Origin: Cichorium intybus
Lineage: Eukaryota > Streptophyta > Magnoliopsida > Asterales > Asteraceae
Reading direction: 5' to 3'
Assembly: GCA_023525715.1 (NCBI GenBank)
Contig: CM042016.1
Location: 60,921,882-60,985,881 of the forward strand
DNA length: 64,000 nucleotides
The notes beneath the pieces were generated by a model. The model saw only the letters and a list, made by a program, of their open reading frames with translations, made no database searches and was not told the DNA's origin. Position numbers and translations under genes: made by a program. Position 1 is the stretch's first letter. Each line of letters starts with the position of its first letter. Shown here one piece after another: positions 21,455-31,657 of the stretch.

Positions 21455-23031
21455 TCCTCATATTCCGTGCCTCTGTCCATATCTGCTGCTTCTTCTTGCT
21501 TTTCCTGCTCAGCCTCTCCTTCTTCTTGAGTCTCCATCACCTCTTGCTGCAACACTTCTAGCGTATACTGCTGTACTAACTCTTCTATGATGTCCACCTG
21601 GTAGCATTCTTCATCCTCCATGGTATTACCTTTGGCATTAAAAATATTGATCTTAGTTTGCCGATGCCCAAAGGAAATCCGCATCTTCCCCGTACGACAG
21701 TCGATGTTTGCATTAGCCATGGCCAAGAAAGGTCGCCCTAAGATAATTATGGGTTGTTCTCCATTGGCTGCCTGACGGGTATCCAGAACTAAGAAATCTG
21801 CTGGGTAGTAAAAATCTCTCACCTTAATGATAACATCTGACAACATTCCCCTAGGAATATTTGTATACTTATTAGCAAGATGAAGAATTACATTTGTAGG
21901 TCTTAGAGTACCGAAGTCAAACTTGTCAAAAAGTTGTCCCCGTAAAATGTTCACACTCGCGCCTAAATCTAACAGAGCTCTCTTAATGTGCACGTCACCT
22001 AAGTCAACAGAGATGAGAGGAACCCCAGGATCCTTCATCTTGGGAGGCAATGCATCCATTAAAATAGAACTTTCATTCTCTGGCAAAATAATCATTTTAG
22101 GCAAATAGGATAAAATATGCTTTTTGTGAATGCACATATCCTTGAGAAACTTTGCATAAGCAGGGACTTCCTTAATAAGTTTAACTAATGGAATGTTAAC
22201 CTTGATTTGACTAAACAGTTCCCACATATCTTCCGCTTGCGGTCCCTTCTTCCCATATGGTATTTTCTCTGGCTTTTCCAAAGCCGTGGGGAAAGGAACT
22301 GTCCCACTCGTTTCCCCCTTCACCCATGTACTTGTTTGTTTCTTCTGCTTTGCTTGCTCTTCCTTCCTTTTTTTCTTTTCTTTTCCTAACTCTTCTTTTT
22401 CATCAAAAATTATTTCTACATCACTATCCTCTTCTGCTGGTGGAGCTGTAACCTTGTTATCCACTTTCTTCCCACTCCTGAGTGTGATGACCTCATTCAC
22501 TTGCACATTCGATGGTTGTGCCGTCTCTTGTACTTTATCTTCCTCCATCTTGATGATCAACTCCCCTAGCCTCAGAATTGCTTTTGAATTGGCATCCTCC
22601 ACTTCCTGAAGCTTAACTAACTTTCCAAAAATTTCCTGCATGCCAATGTTCATACTTCCTACTAGAGGCGTAGGTTGCATCTGCTGCTGTCTCACTGGTG
22701 TTTGTCTCACCTCTCGCTGCTGATTGTTTCGGAATGGTCGTGGTGCATTATGGAATTGACCATACCCATGCACTTGACTAATTTCCTCGTGAGTCATCAA
22801 GCATTCATTGTGATTATGTCCTATTTCACCACATGTATTACATATAACTTGCCCATGCAATACATATACTCCCTTCTCTTGTTGAAACCTCGCGAGCATT
22901 TGATTAAACTTCTTAGTCACAGCACTGAGCTCCTTCTGTATTTCTGTCTTCCACTTATTTTCTGCTTCAATGTTTGCTACATAGACTGTATTGTCCTTCA
23001 TGGATCCACTGACCTTAGATCCTAAGCTCAA
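21217..23031 (-). pseudogene. gag-pro: E2 gag C-terminus and protease
   Basis: A CCHC zinc knuckle CNTCGEIGHNHNEC (about 22798-22839) is followed by a charged linker and an aspartic protease (LLDLGASVNILRGQLFDKF near 21940; ILGRPFLAMANANIDC near 21730). About 604 codons are open, ending by a frameshift just before RT. E1 lacks the knuckle. The protease domain is followed by LPAHLKYAFLGEKDTFPVI, the usual bridge to Athila RT. Confidence 0.9.
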
Positions 23032-24305
23032 CTGTTCTAAGAACTTCCAAGCATCCTCTGGCTCTTGCTACATAAATGTACCACTTGATGAGGCATTTAT
23101 CATTGCTTGATGTGTCTCACTTACTCCTTCAAAGAACAATTTCACTAACTGCCATCTAGGAACCTCGTGATGCGGACATGAACGCAGTAACTCCTTTAAT
23201 AGATCAAATGCTTCGTGAAAAGCCTCTCCGGGCTTCTGCTGGAAGTTTTGAATTGCGCGTCGAACTTCTATAGTTTTACTAACTGGATAGAATTCTTGTA
23301 GAAACTTTGCCTTAAGTTGGTCCTAACTAGTGATACTATTAGATGGAAGAGATGTGAACCAGTATTTGGCCTTATCCTTTAATGTAAAAGGAAATAATCT
23401 TAACCTAAAAGTATCCCTATTGGTATGTCTAGGAGTATTAGCATTTGCGATAGCTATGAACTCATACAAGTGATTGTATGGATCATCAGTCTTATAACCT
23501 CTAGATTGAGTTAGTATTCCTATCAACTGGGGCCTAATTTCTACTTGAGATTTTATATCATCAGGAATGTAAATGGGCGACGAGTCATCGTACTCCCATG
23601 GCTGGAAGTGCGATGCAACCGATTTCCCTCTCGGTTGTGCAAAATACAAGGGTTGAGCAGGATTACCGTAAAGTGATGATCATTATATCTCTGCTGACCT
23701 TGTGGTGGTTGATGCTGCTGTGCTCTTCTTGGAGGTCCCCGACCTCGGTCCCATGGTTGCTGTGGTGCTGGTGGAACCCATCCTTCGTCTTCTTCATCAC
23801 ACCTCTCCTCAGCCTCTTGATACTAGTACTGCTGCTGAGGTGGTTGCTGTTGATATTGTTGTTGCTGTGGTATAGGCTGGAATGTGGTTTGTGGTTTAAA
23901 AAGTACTGGTTGAGAAATGGGTGTCTGCTGTCTAGATACTGGGGTGCCATCGCGGGTCGGCGCTTCCCAAGACATGGCAGATGTAAATGGGTTTGTGGAT
24001 TGAGGTTGGGATAAAGGTTGAAATGGTGGAATCGACGGCGGAGAGAATGAAGATACAGGTGCAGGGGCTGAAGCTGCACCACCGGTAGCACTCGTGCTCC
24101 CAATGTGGAATTCTGAAACAGGGGGAATAAATGACATCCCCGTTGCCTCACCCGAGGGTTCCTGGGCAACACTCACTATACTACTACTGACATTACTAAA
24201 ACTCATTGTATTTAAACGCCTATGTGCACGGATCTTGCGCGCAGTTCGCTCAATCTCTGACTCAAAACGCAAAGGGGATAATTGCTCACCCCTACGGGTA
24301 CGCAT
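23032..24305 (-). pseudogene. gag: E2 gag N-terminus and capsid
   Basis: The start at 24305 (MRTRRGEQLSPLRFE) matches the E1 gag start. A Pro/Gln-rich region is followed, after frameshifts between about 23830 and 23660, by the gag domain (SQVEIRPQLIGIL, YNHLYEFIAIANAN, LKDKAKYWFTSLPSNSITS) to 23323. Stops lie at about 23323 and 23070. It is very similar to E1. Confidence 0.85.
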
Positions 24306-24404
24306 GCACTAATGCAACACGGCTGAAAAATCAAAAACCAAAATTACTAACTAAAAATCAAAAACTAAAAAGTCCTACAAATCACCTATTCTCAAGCTCA
24401 CAAC

Positions 24405-24422
24405 TCCCTGACAACGGAACCA
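24405..24422 (-). other. E2 primer-binding site, mutated
   Basis: On the minus strand it reads TGGTTCCGTTGTCAGGGA against TGGCGCCGTTGCCGGGGA in E1 and E3. Four positions are changed, most of them C to T or G to A. Confidence 0.8.
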
Positions 24423-24427
24423 AAATT

Positions 24428-25406
24428 TGACATCGCAGCGGTCGTCATGCGGTAAAAAATAAGAAAATAAACCTCACTCTCACTTAGCACAGTGGAAGCC
24501 AGGGTCGATCCACAAGAGTTACGTGGTCGAGAAAGGTGACAGATTACCAACTGCAAGGTCACGCTACAGTCAGAGGACCTAGTTCCTAACTTTTGACAAC
24601 TAATCCCAAAAAGCATAAACAATAATAACCCCAAGCAAGCATTAACTACACTAAACTACCAACCAAACCTTGTTACTTACTGAAATCAGAAGTACATCTC
24701 CAAATCAGAAGCAACCAAAGGCAAATCAAACATCAAACACAATCCAAACATCCAACAATTCATTCACAAGCATAAAACATTGAAAAGAAGCAATTACTTG
24801 TATCCAAATGATTCATTAACTCAAACTCAGATCCAATGATACAAAACAGTAACCAAAAGATCCAAAAACAGAAACCAGAACAAAATATTAATGGTTGTCA
24901 CTCCCAAAGATACTAGCCAATGATTACTAACTACTTACTAATTGAAAATTAAAGATAAATACATGAAAATACCATTATATGGTTTCTGAAGCTGAATCTC
25001 GGAGTCAAATAGCCTTGGGGATCGATTTCACACTAGGTCTTCGCTAGTTTTTTCGACCTAAAAGCCTCTATTTATAGTTGCAAAAATCTCGAGACCGCGC
25101 CGCACATTGATGGATCCCGCGTCGCGCGTAGGGGTTTATCCCCGTTTTATTGGAATTTGAATTCTTTCCACCGCCTCATCCCGCGTCGCGCCTTGATGAT
25201 TTCCGCGGCGCGCGTACGTCTTTTCCTGATTTTGCCTTGATCTTCAAACTTCTTCCAAATTGCACGCTTTTGGTCCCTGTTTTTATTATCGCTTTCCAAA
25301 CAAGTGCTGGCACGAAAACTGAGAATACCACGATGTATATGATATAATTTCACTAAGAATAGAGCTCAACAACGACTAAAATATGTGATATTACTAGGCG
25401 TTGTCA
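24428..25406 (-). repeat. E2 5' LTR
   Basis: It pairs with 14176-15156. TATA CTATAAATAG (minus) lies at 25068-25077 with CpG-rich motifs upstream of it at about 25095-25220. It ends before the duplication TGAAG. Confidence 0.92.
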
Positions 25407-25543
25407 TGAAGGTGCAGTGGCAGCATCGTAAGGGCTCGGAATGGACTTGGGAACCAGAAGAGGAAATGAGGAAGAATCATCCGGAGCTGTTCGACAAATT
25501 CGATTTGGGGAACGAAATCCCGTTACGGGGAGGAGACTTGTAA
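25407..25543 (+). pseudogene. pol: G1 integrase tail, chromodomain-like
   Basis: It continues the integrase cut at 14175: KVQWQHRKGSEWTWEPEEEM then RKNHPELFDKF. The W-TWEPEE-M pattern is the chromodomain-like end of Tekay/Del polyproteins, thought to guide insertion to chromatin. The stop TAA at 25541-25543 overlaps the LTR start, as is common in this group. Confidence 0.8.
25526..25538 (+). other. G1 polypurine tract
   Basis: CGGGGAGGAGACT directly precedes the LTR start TGTAAAACCC. It primes plus-strand synthesis. Confidence 0.8.
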
Positions 25544-25624
25544 AACCCGAAACCAGGTACCAAAGAGTTTAACTGTTAGTTGTTTAAAATAAAGACAAAA
25601 TAGAGAAAATCGTGAAAATTTGAA

Positions 25625-25751
25625 GATACCGGCGCTATCATTATAGATAGCGGCGCTATCTACACCAAATCCCGTATCAGTCACTAAGTCTCGCGTTGAC
25701 CTTGCTGATTCAGAAGATAACGGCGCTATCTTTAGAGATAGCGGTGTTATC
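25625..25751 (+). repeat. Paired dyad motifs in the G1 LTR (two pairs)
   Basis: GATACCGGCGCTATC (25625-25639) with GATAGCGGCGCTATC (25646-25660), then GATAACGGCGCTATC (25716-25730) with GATAGCGGTGTTATC (25737-25751). Each is close to a palindrome, with six bases between members of a pair. A third pair is at 32914-32949. Confidence 0.85.
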
Positions 25752-26236
25752 TCGCCTGAGCAGGAAAAAGAGCATCTTTTGTGATGTGGATGGGTTTTTG
25801 AGTCTTAATACACATAACACTTCATCATTTTCATCCTTTGACCTCCAGCGAACATCCCTAAACTCTCTTTAACACTTCCATGGTGTTTTGAACTCCATTT
25901 GTGGATTTGTGAAGGTTTTGGAAGAACAAAAAGGTGACTAAGGTGCTCTAGAGAAGGTAGTGCTTAGAAGGAGTCTAGTGTTGCTGTTCTTAGACCTTTG
26001 TAATTGTTCTTGAAGCTTGTCTTCACTAGTTCTTGTTGTTATTAGTGTTATGAAGCTATTTCCAAGCTTTTAAAGACAATGATGGCTCCATATCTTGGAT
26101 GGGGTTGGATTTAGAGGCTAAGGATGAGTTCTTCTCCTGTAAACCTCTGAATCCTTGGGAAAAACCCCAAGCCGAGTCTTGTTATGGTTGTTAATGAGGT
26201 TTTTGTTGTTAATCTTTATTTGTAAAGCTAGATTTG
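25752..26236 (+). other. G1 LTR, middle part
   Basis: No gene. Ordinary AT-rich LTR sequence up to the E3 insertion; 26232-26236 is the ATTTG duplication. Confidence 0.7.
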
Positions 26237-27313
26237 TGACACGCCTAGGTCGTCGTGCGGTCAAAAATAAGAAAACCTAACACACACACTAGCACAGTAG
26301 TAGTCAGGGTCGATCCGCAGGAGCTACGTGGTTAGACCAGATGAGAGATTACCAACTTGTAGTGTCACGCAACAGTCGGAGGACCTAGTTTCTAAGTTCT
26401 CAACTACCCAAAAGCAATAACCAAACAAAGTCAAGCCAAGCATAAGCTAAACTCAACTCAAACAAGCCTAGTTACTTTCTGAAATCAGAAGCAATCAAAG
26501 GCATCCAAAACATCCAAACAAAACAATGTATAACCTAAACCAATAACTATATTCTAACTGAATAGTTACTGGCGAAAGTTCAATTCCTAAAGCTAACCTA
26601 GTTGGCTACTGAATTCAGCAAGGGAAACAGTCCCAAACAAGGTCAAAATAACATTCAAACACAATCCAAACAAAGACAATCAAACACAAGCATCAAAACA
26701 CCGAAAAACTAAGATTAATTGTAACCGAATGATTTTCGTTAAACAAAACTGAATTCCAGTGGTCCAATACAGTAACAAAGATCCAAAAACAGTAACTAAA
26801 ATGCTCAAGGTCAGTGGTTGTCACTCCCAAAGACCTTAGCTACAAATGCTACTTACTACCAAAAGGAAATTAAACTATAAAACCTGAAATGCCAAAAGAT
26901 AGCTGCTGAAAACGAATTCTTGGAGTCAAAGAGCCTCTACGGTCGATTCTTCACCATGGTTTTGCTCTGAAAACACCTCTATATAGTTGAAATTTACCGC
27001 AGCCGCGCCGCGCATTTAAGTGAACCGCGGCGCGCGTACTTATCAGATCCTGTTTTCTCGGACTTTGAATTTGGTTCACCGCGTTTGACCCGCGTCGTGC
27101 GTTGTTAATTCCCGCGGCGCGCATACGTATTTCCTTGATTTTTCATTCCTTTCCAAACTTCTCCAATTTGCATGCTTTTAGTCCCTGTTTTCATTCTTTT
27201 CTTCCAAACAAGTCCTGCACGAAAAGTGAGAATACCAAGATATATATGATATAATTTCATCAAGAATAGGGCCCAACAACGCCTAAAATACTTGATATCA
27301 CTAGGCATTGTCA
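26237..27313 (-). repeat. E3 3' LTR
   Basis: Starts TGACACGCCTAGG and ends GGCATTGTCA in plus reading. Relative to the other LTR it lacks about 20 bp near 26490, and the TATA region is shortened (CTATATAG near 26970). Confidence 0.92.
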
Positions 27314-27351
27314 AACACCCCACACTTGTGCCTTGCTTGTCCCCAAGCAAG
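27314..27351 (-). other. E3 terminal polypurine tract and hairpin
   Basis: Minus strand: hairpin CTTGCTTGGGGACAAGCAAG (27332-27351) followed by the tract ending AAGTGTGGGGTGTT (27314-27327). Confidence 0.85.
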
Positions 27352-28331
27352 AGAGTTTTTAACAAGTTATAATAAATACTCAAACAATTTTTGACTGTGT
27401 TCAGTTTCAAAGTTTATTGCCCTATGAGTTAGAGTGGAATAGTTCACGAAAACATAATAGAATTGTTATTTGGAATTCATGGCTTTCTAGAGAACCCTTG
27501 ATTACAAACTTTCTGTACACAATGAAGTGTACCTACTTATTCAGATTCTAAAGGCCATTAAGGAATTGTCCATGACTTTCGATGTTGTCCGTGTAACGAG
27601 CTTTCAGAAATACCATCCCAGACTAGACGATCTTAGGTGGTAAGGTGCATAAGCCCCACCCATTTTAGACCTACCGGCTCGAATAACAAAGGCCGCAGAT
27701 TGACATTTCCTACCTAAATTCCAATCCTAAAACAACTCAATCTTCTAAACTCATAAAACTCAACTTATTTGATTAACTAATAGCGTGATCACCAATAAGC
27801 AGTATTTCTTGAAAAATACTAATGCTATCACAATCACAAACCATTCGTTTCAAAATTACAATTTAGTAAAAATTTTGAAAAAGTTGCTAAAAATTTGAAA
27901 ATTGATCATTTCTACAAAAATTTCAAAAATACTACTCTTTCGACCGTCCACACCCCACACTTAAAACCGTACAACGTCCCCATTTTACAAAAATTATTTT
28001 TTTAGAACAAGGCAGAAAGAGTTACCCATTTTGGACGGTAGATTGCTTGGTGCTCGGTATCACAGGTATAATTGCGAACAAACAAAATTCTTGATTTCCG
28101 CATTCCAGAGTTGTAGCGCAACAGTGAACATGCCGGTGGTCAAGACAAGTGGAAGGGGCACGGTGACCCCACACTTGTCTGAGACAACTCCTTCTCATTT
28201 GGCATAACATGCATGACTCAACAAACATTAAAGCAAACATAACAAATACAAAATATAAACAGACAAAATATAAAAGTGTGTCATAGATTCAGTACATATA
28301 TCCAAAAATAAAGAAAAAGAAAAAAAGTACA
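27352..28331 (-). other. E3 3' noncoding region with internal cassette
   Basis: The polypurine-like motif AAGTGTGGGGTGTGGAC (minus) is at 27946-27962. The preceding hairpin at 27969-27988 has decayed on one arm (GTAAAATG against GTACAACG) but keeps the GGGA loop. No coding sequence is supported. Confidence 0.65.
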
Positions 28332-29528
28332 TCAACTGCCACCTGGTGGCCTGGAGGATCCAGCCTCATGATCGTGGGCTCTGGCTGGGAATGGTCGGGG
28401 GCGTCGTCCCTTCTGGGTAGCTAGATCCAGAAGTACCTCCCCGTTCCACTCGAGCAGGCTCTCAATACTCGTGACTCTGACCTCCAGTCGGTGGATGGCC
28501 GCTGAGTCCTCCTGCGGCTGTGGCTCTGCTGGCGCTGGCTCTGCAGGTGCTTCCCACCTCATTCGTCTCCGGCCCGGCTGGGCAGACGCTGGCTGGGGTG
28601 CCTGGGGCGGCTCTGTCTGTGCCCGGATGAACTGGCCCGAGCGCTGCTGCTCGATCAGCCTCATCTTCTCCAGAGCTCGCTCCGTAGTGCGAGATGGAGG
28701 TAAAGCGGTCAAGGAGGCAGCAACGGGGGCGGTGAGGATCCCGTATGAACGGGCCAGGCGGGTGGTGAAATACCCCCGCGCCAATGGACTGCTGGTGGAG
28801 GCTCCCGTCGCATGGGTGGATAGTGCGACTACAAGGGCGTAAGGAAGGTGGATGAACCTGGAGGGGTCAAGGAGAGCCCAAAAGAACATCATATCCTCCC
28901 CAGACACCTTCTCGCCCCTCTCCCGTTGCATAATGGAGGTAGAGACGATGCGGTGCATGAGGCGGTGGAGCGGGTCACGGAGGTGGCTCTCTCGGGAGGT
29001 CCCTGCCTCATAGATGACGTTGGACAACGGTGCCCAAACCTCCATGTTTCCAGGCCTCTACAGCTGGCCCTGAATGCATGCCCCAAAAAACTGTGTGAAG
29101 TAGCGGTGCTGAAGATCCGTCGTGGAGTATAACCCCACTCGCCTCCGGAACTCCTGGAGGTTGCACTCCCTCTGTGCACCTCCCAAACGGAACCGTACAA
29201 TCCTGGAACGTGGGTCCGAAGCCCGAGGTGCGTACTAGATAGTAGATAAGAACTCCAGTAGCAGCTTGGTGTAGACTATATCATCCTCGGTGGCCATGAT
29301 CCTGTCCCAGCCCCGACACGTGAATGAAGCCTCCCCATGAGTCCAAGTGCGATGTTGGAATGGCTCGATCGCACCCCAAAGTCCGGCATCCCTCAAAATA
29401 TCCCTATCAATGACCGTCGCCTCGAGAACACGGCGACCAATCAGTGTGTCTCTCCTCGAACCGTACTCTACTGAACTGGCAGGTCCCTCTGGGAACTGGA
29501 GGAAAGCGTGATCTAATCTGAACATGAT
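28332..29528 (-). pseudogene. E3 additional ORF (aORF), ATHILA ORF1-like
   Basis: One frame of about 399 codons follows the predicted acceptor, with two stops: TAG at 29235-29237 and TAG at 29058-29060. The first in-frame Met is at 29525, because the ATG after the splice site in E1 is ATC here. Motifs are FTCRGWDRIMATEDDIVYTK, FRLGGAQRECNLQEFRRRVG and PLARGYFTTRLARSYGILTA. The protein is very similar to that of E1 throughout, including the Pro/Ala-rich tail ending SSRPPGGS. Retention without gag or pol is the striking point. The antisense open frames across this GC-rich gene are shadows. Confidence 0.78.
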
Positions 29529-29864
29529 CTGCACAAAAATACACAAAACCACAAATTTTTTTTCATTTTTAGTCCTTTCTTCCCCCCCGCACCGCGGCGC
29601 GGCCCAAGAGCATGGGCGCGTCGCGGCGAGCGGCTGTTTGCAAACCCTAAATCTATTTCACATTTTAACCTGTTACAACTCGATCCAAACATACCACAAG
29701 GTAGCCTAATTGCCGACTAACTCATCTAGGGTATCTATTTGGCAAAACAAACACCCTATGAGTCACCATTGGTGATTCTAAGTTTTGAACTTTTTGGATA
29801 AATCACTAAAATTAACTACCTAATCACTAGTTTAAACGAGTAATAGCTAGTTAGAATGACATAC
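29529..29864 (-). other. Predicted 5' intron of the E3 aORF
   Basis: Minus strand donor CTACG/GTATGT at 29864 and acceptor TTTTTGTGCAG ending at 29529; length 336 nt. Donor-side sequence GGTATG..ATTCTAACTA is shared with E1. CpG-rich motifs lie near its 3' end (about 29585-29635). Confidence 0.65.
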
Positions 29865-30211
29865 CGTAGTAGTGGCAAGGAAATGAACAAGAAAGAACGC
29901 GAGAATTTTTCTTGATCAGAGCTCCGAGTCGTGGTGTGTGTGAATAGTGTCGCGGCTTACCTTAATATAGGAGAAAACCGACCGATCGATTCCTGCGTCG
30001 CGCAATTGCAAGACCCGCGGCACGCGTGTCACCAAAACAACCCCTGCGCATCGGGTTGGTTTACGAACCCGTGTCGCGCAAGTAAGAAAACCACGGTGCG
30101 GTCATTAAAATTTCAAATTCTTCACACGACCCCACACTTGCCTTAGACCATTGGTACCTACAATTAATGATAAGTTTTTTCCTAATTATTTCTAAGAAAT
30201 ACAGAACCTAA
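29865..30211 (-). promoter_or_regulatory. Putative internal promoter of the E3 aORF
   Basis: Minus strand order: polypurine-like GGCAAGTGTGGGGTCG (30127-30142), CpG-rich motifs (about 29995-30095), TATA-like CTATATTAAG (29961-29970), then leader to the splice donor. This is the same order as E1. Confidence 0.5.
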
Positions 30212-30265
30212 CCTATGACACGATGGGTTGCCTCCCAACAAGCACTAAGTTTAACGTCTTCAGCC
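30212..30265 (-). other. Conserved block of E3
   Basis: The minus-strand counterpart of 4641-4693 (GGCTGAAGACGTTAAACTTA ... TTGGGAGGCAACCC), directly after the stop of the acidic ORF. Confidence 0.7.
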
Positions 30266-30286
30266 AGACGTTGAGTCCTTCTACAG

Positions 30287-31537
30287 CTACGGTGGATCGT
30301 ATGCCTTCTTCCTTCGCTGGTTTTCAGTCACCAGCATCCCTTTGTTGACCCACTGCTCCTCAAACTTCCCTGGGTCGAACGGCTTGCTAATCCTTCTGCT
30401 GCTACTCGGTTGCTGCCTTCTGATTAACTCCCGTGAATGCTTGGAGGTAGCTTTGAATCTCCAAGCTCGGTCCTTCCTTCTACATCCCTTCAAAATCACT
30501 GGCTTAACATGAAGCGTGCCCATTGCCTCTTCCAGTAGTTGTTTCATACCTCGTTTGCTAGTATCCCATGTGCTATCTTCAATTTGCAACTTTGGCTTGC
30601 AGTACCAATAAAAATTTTCCAATTGAATGGGATCGGGAGGCAACATATCGGGATTCTTCCATATCACCTCGTCGATGGTATTGATCACATCTAATTTTTC
30701 ATTCATGAATGGATCATGAGTGGTGATAAAATCATGTTTATTGTTTTCAAATATCAATTCGTCAGCATCAACTTCTTGATCATCGTCCAACAGGTGGATT
30801 GGTACCAAGAGTGAGTGACTGGTTTGATCTGATGGTGGTACAAAGTCGCCCATCACCAGATCCTTGCTTTCAAATTTCTCAAGATTTTCAAAAATTCTAG
30901 GTTCGGGTGTCGTATTGTCATCTACACCCCCTTCCCCAATAGTATCAAAAATTTCGGGAATCGTTGGGCTGGGGTCTGTACTATCACTTACAGCCTCCTC
31001 CACAACATCCTCCTCAACCAAATTGTCTGGTGATGGCATGGATCCACTCATCACCAGATCAACATTTTCAAAAACATCAAAAACTTCAAAAGCTATCGAG
31101 TCAGGGGTAGTATTGTCATCTACATCCTCTTCCTCAACAACTTTGTTGACCATCTCGGTGGTCTCTTGAATTTCCCAAGGTGTGCGTCCTTCCATCAGAT
31201 ATTCAGGTGATGCAGGCTCACACACATAATTACTGGTATAAAAATCACTCACTTCAGGTTTTGGCGAGGGTGATGAACATTTCCAACCTTCCTCTAACTG
31301 ATCAAAAGAAGCTTGCAATCTTACAAGAGCATCAGCCTGGTCCTTCTGCTCTTGGTGAGTGTTATACATGAGTACCTAAAGTCGGGCCCAAGTTGCAGAA
31401 ATTTCAGGCTGAGATGACTCCTCGGTCCGCCATCCATTGTCATCGGATGATCCATTGTAGCAATCATCCTCGTAATAGGAGTCAGCTGGATTTTCATAAT
31501 TTTCATAATACTGATCCGGGTACATGTAATCGCCCAT
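30287..31537 (-). pseudogene. E3 acidic repeat protein of unknown family
   Basis: From ATG at 31537 (MGDYMYPDQYYENYENPADS) one frame of about 416 codons runs to 30287 with a single TAG near 31376-31378; the next Met (31369) opens 360 codons. The N-terminus is Tyr/Asp/Glu-rich. The middle is acidic with a diverged internal repeat (VDDNTTPDSIAFEVFDVFEN, later VDDNTTPEPRIFENLEKFES, each followed by DLVM). The C-terminus turns basic (GCRRKDRAWRFKATSKHSRE, then RRQQPSSSRR). I do not recognise a family. It occupies the slot held by gag-pol in E2. No CCHC, protease or RT motif is seen. It could act in packaging or regulation, but nothing in the sequence settles this. Confidence 0.6.
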
Positions 31538-31634
31538 TATGAAGATGAACACATACCAGAATTCAAAGAACTAAAATCAAACATCAAAAATTAGAATCTA
31601 AGTCCTACAAATAACCTAATCTTAAGCTCACAAC

Positions 31635-31652
31635 TCCCCGGCAACGGCGCCA
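31635..31652 (-). other. E3 primer-binding site (tRNA-Asp)
   Basis: The minus strand reads TGGCGCCGTTGCCGGGGA, identical to E1. Confidence 0.92.
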
Positions 31653-31657
31653 AAATT

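Larger units (their letters stand above)
14176..25406 (-). mobile_element. E2: gag-pol-bearing Athila-like Ty3/gypsy retrotransposon
   Basis: LTRs lie at 14176-15156 and 24428-25406 with a TGAAG duplication at 14171-14175 and 25407-25411. On the minus strand the order is LTR, primer site, gag, protease, RT, RNase H, integrase, conserved block, intron, aORF, hairpin/polypurine cassettes, LTR. The RT site reads FMDD, as is common in Athila. Its LTR ends (TGACAACGCCTAG...) match E1 and E3, so it is a plausible source of enzymes for them. Frameshifts and stops show this copy is dead. The LTRs differ at many sites, suggesting an older insertion. Confidence 0.93.

Noticed and set aside
21923..22609. 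Plus-strand ORFs with hydrophobic stretches opposite E2 gag-protease
   Set aside because: Antisense shadows of Lys/Glu-rich coding sequence, which reads as Phe/Leu/Ser on the other strand; not membrane proteins.
28471..29132. Plus-strand open frames in the E3 aORF region as overlapping genes
   Set aside because: They are antisense to the aORF in a GC-rich stretch where stops are rare; no conserved domain, and the E1 counterparts are no better.
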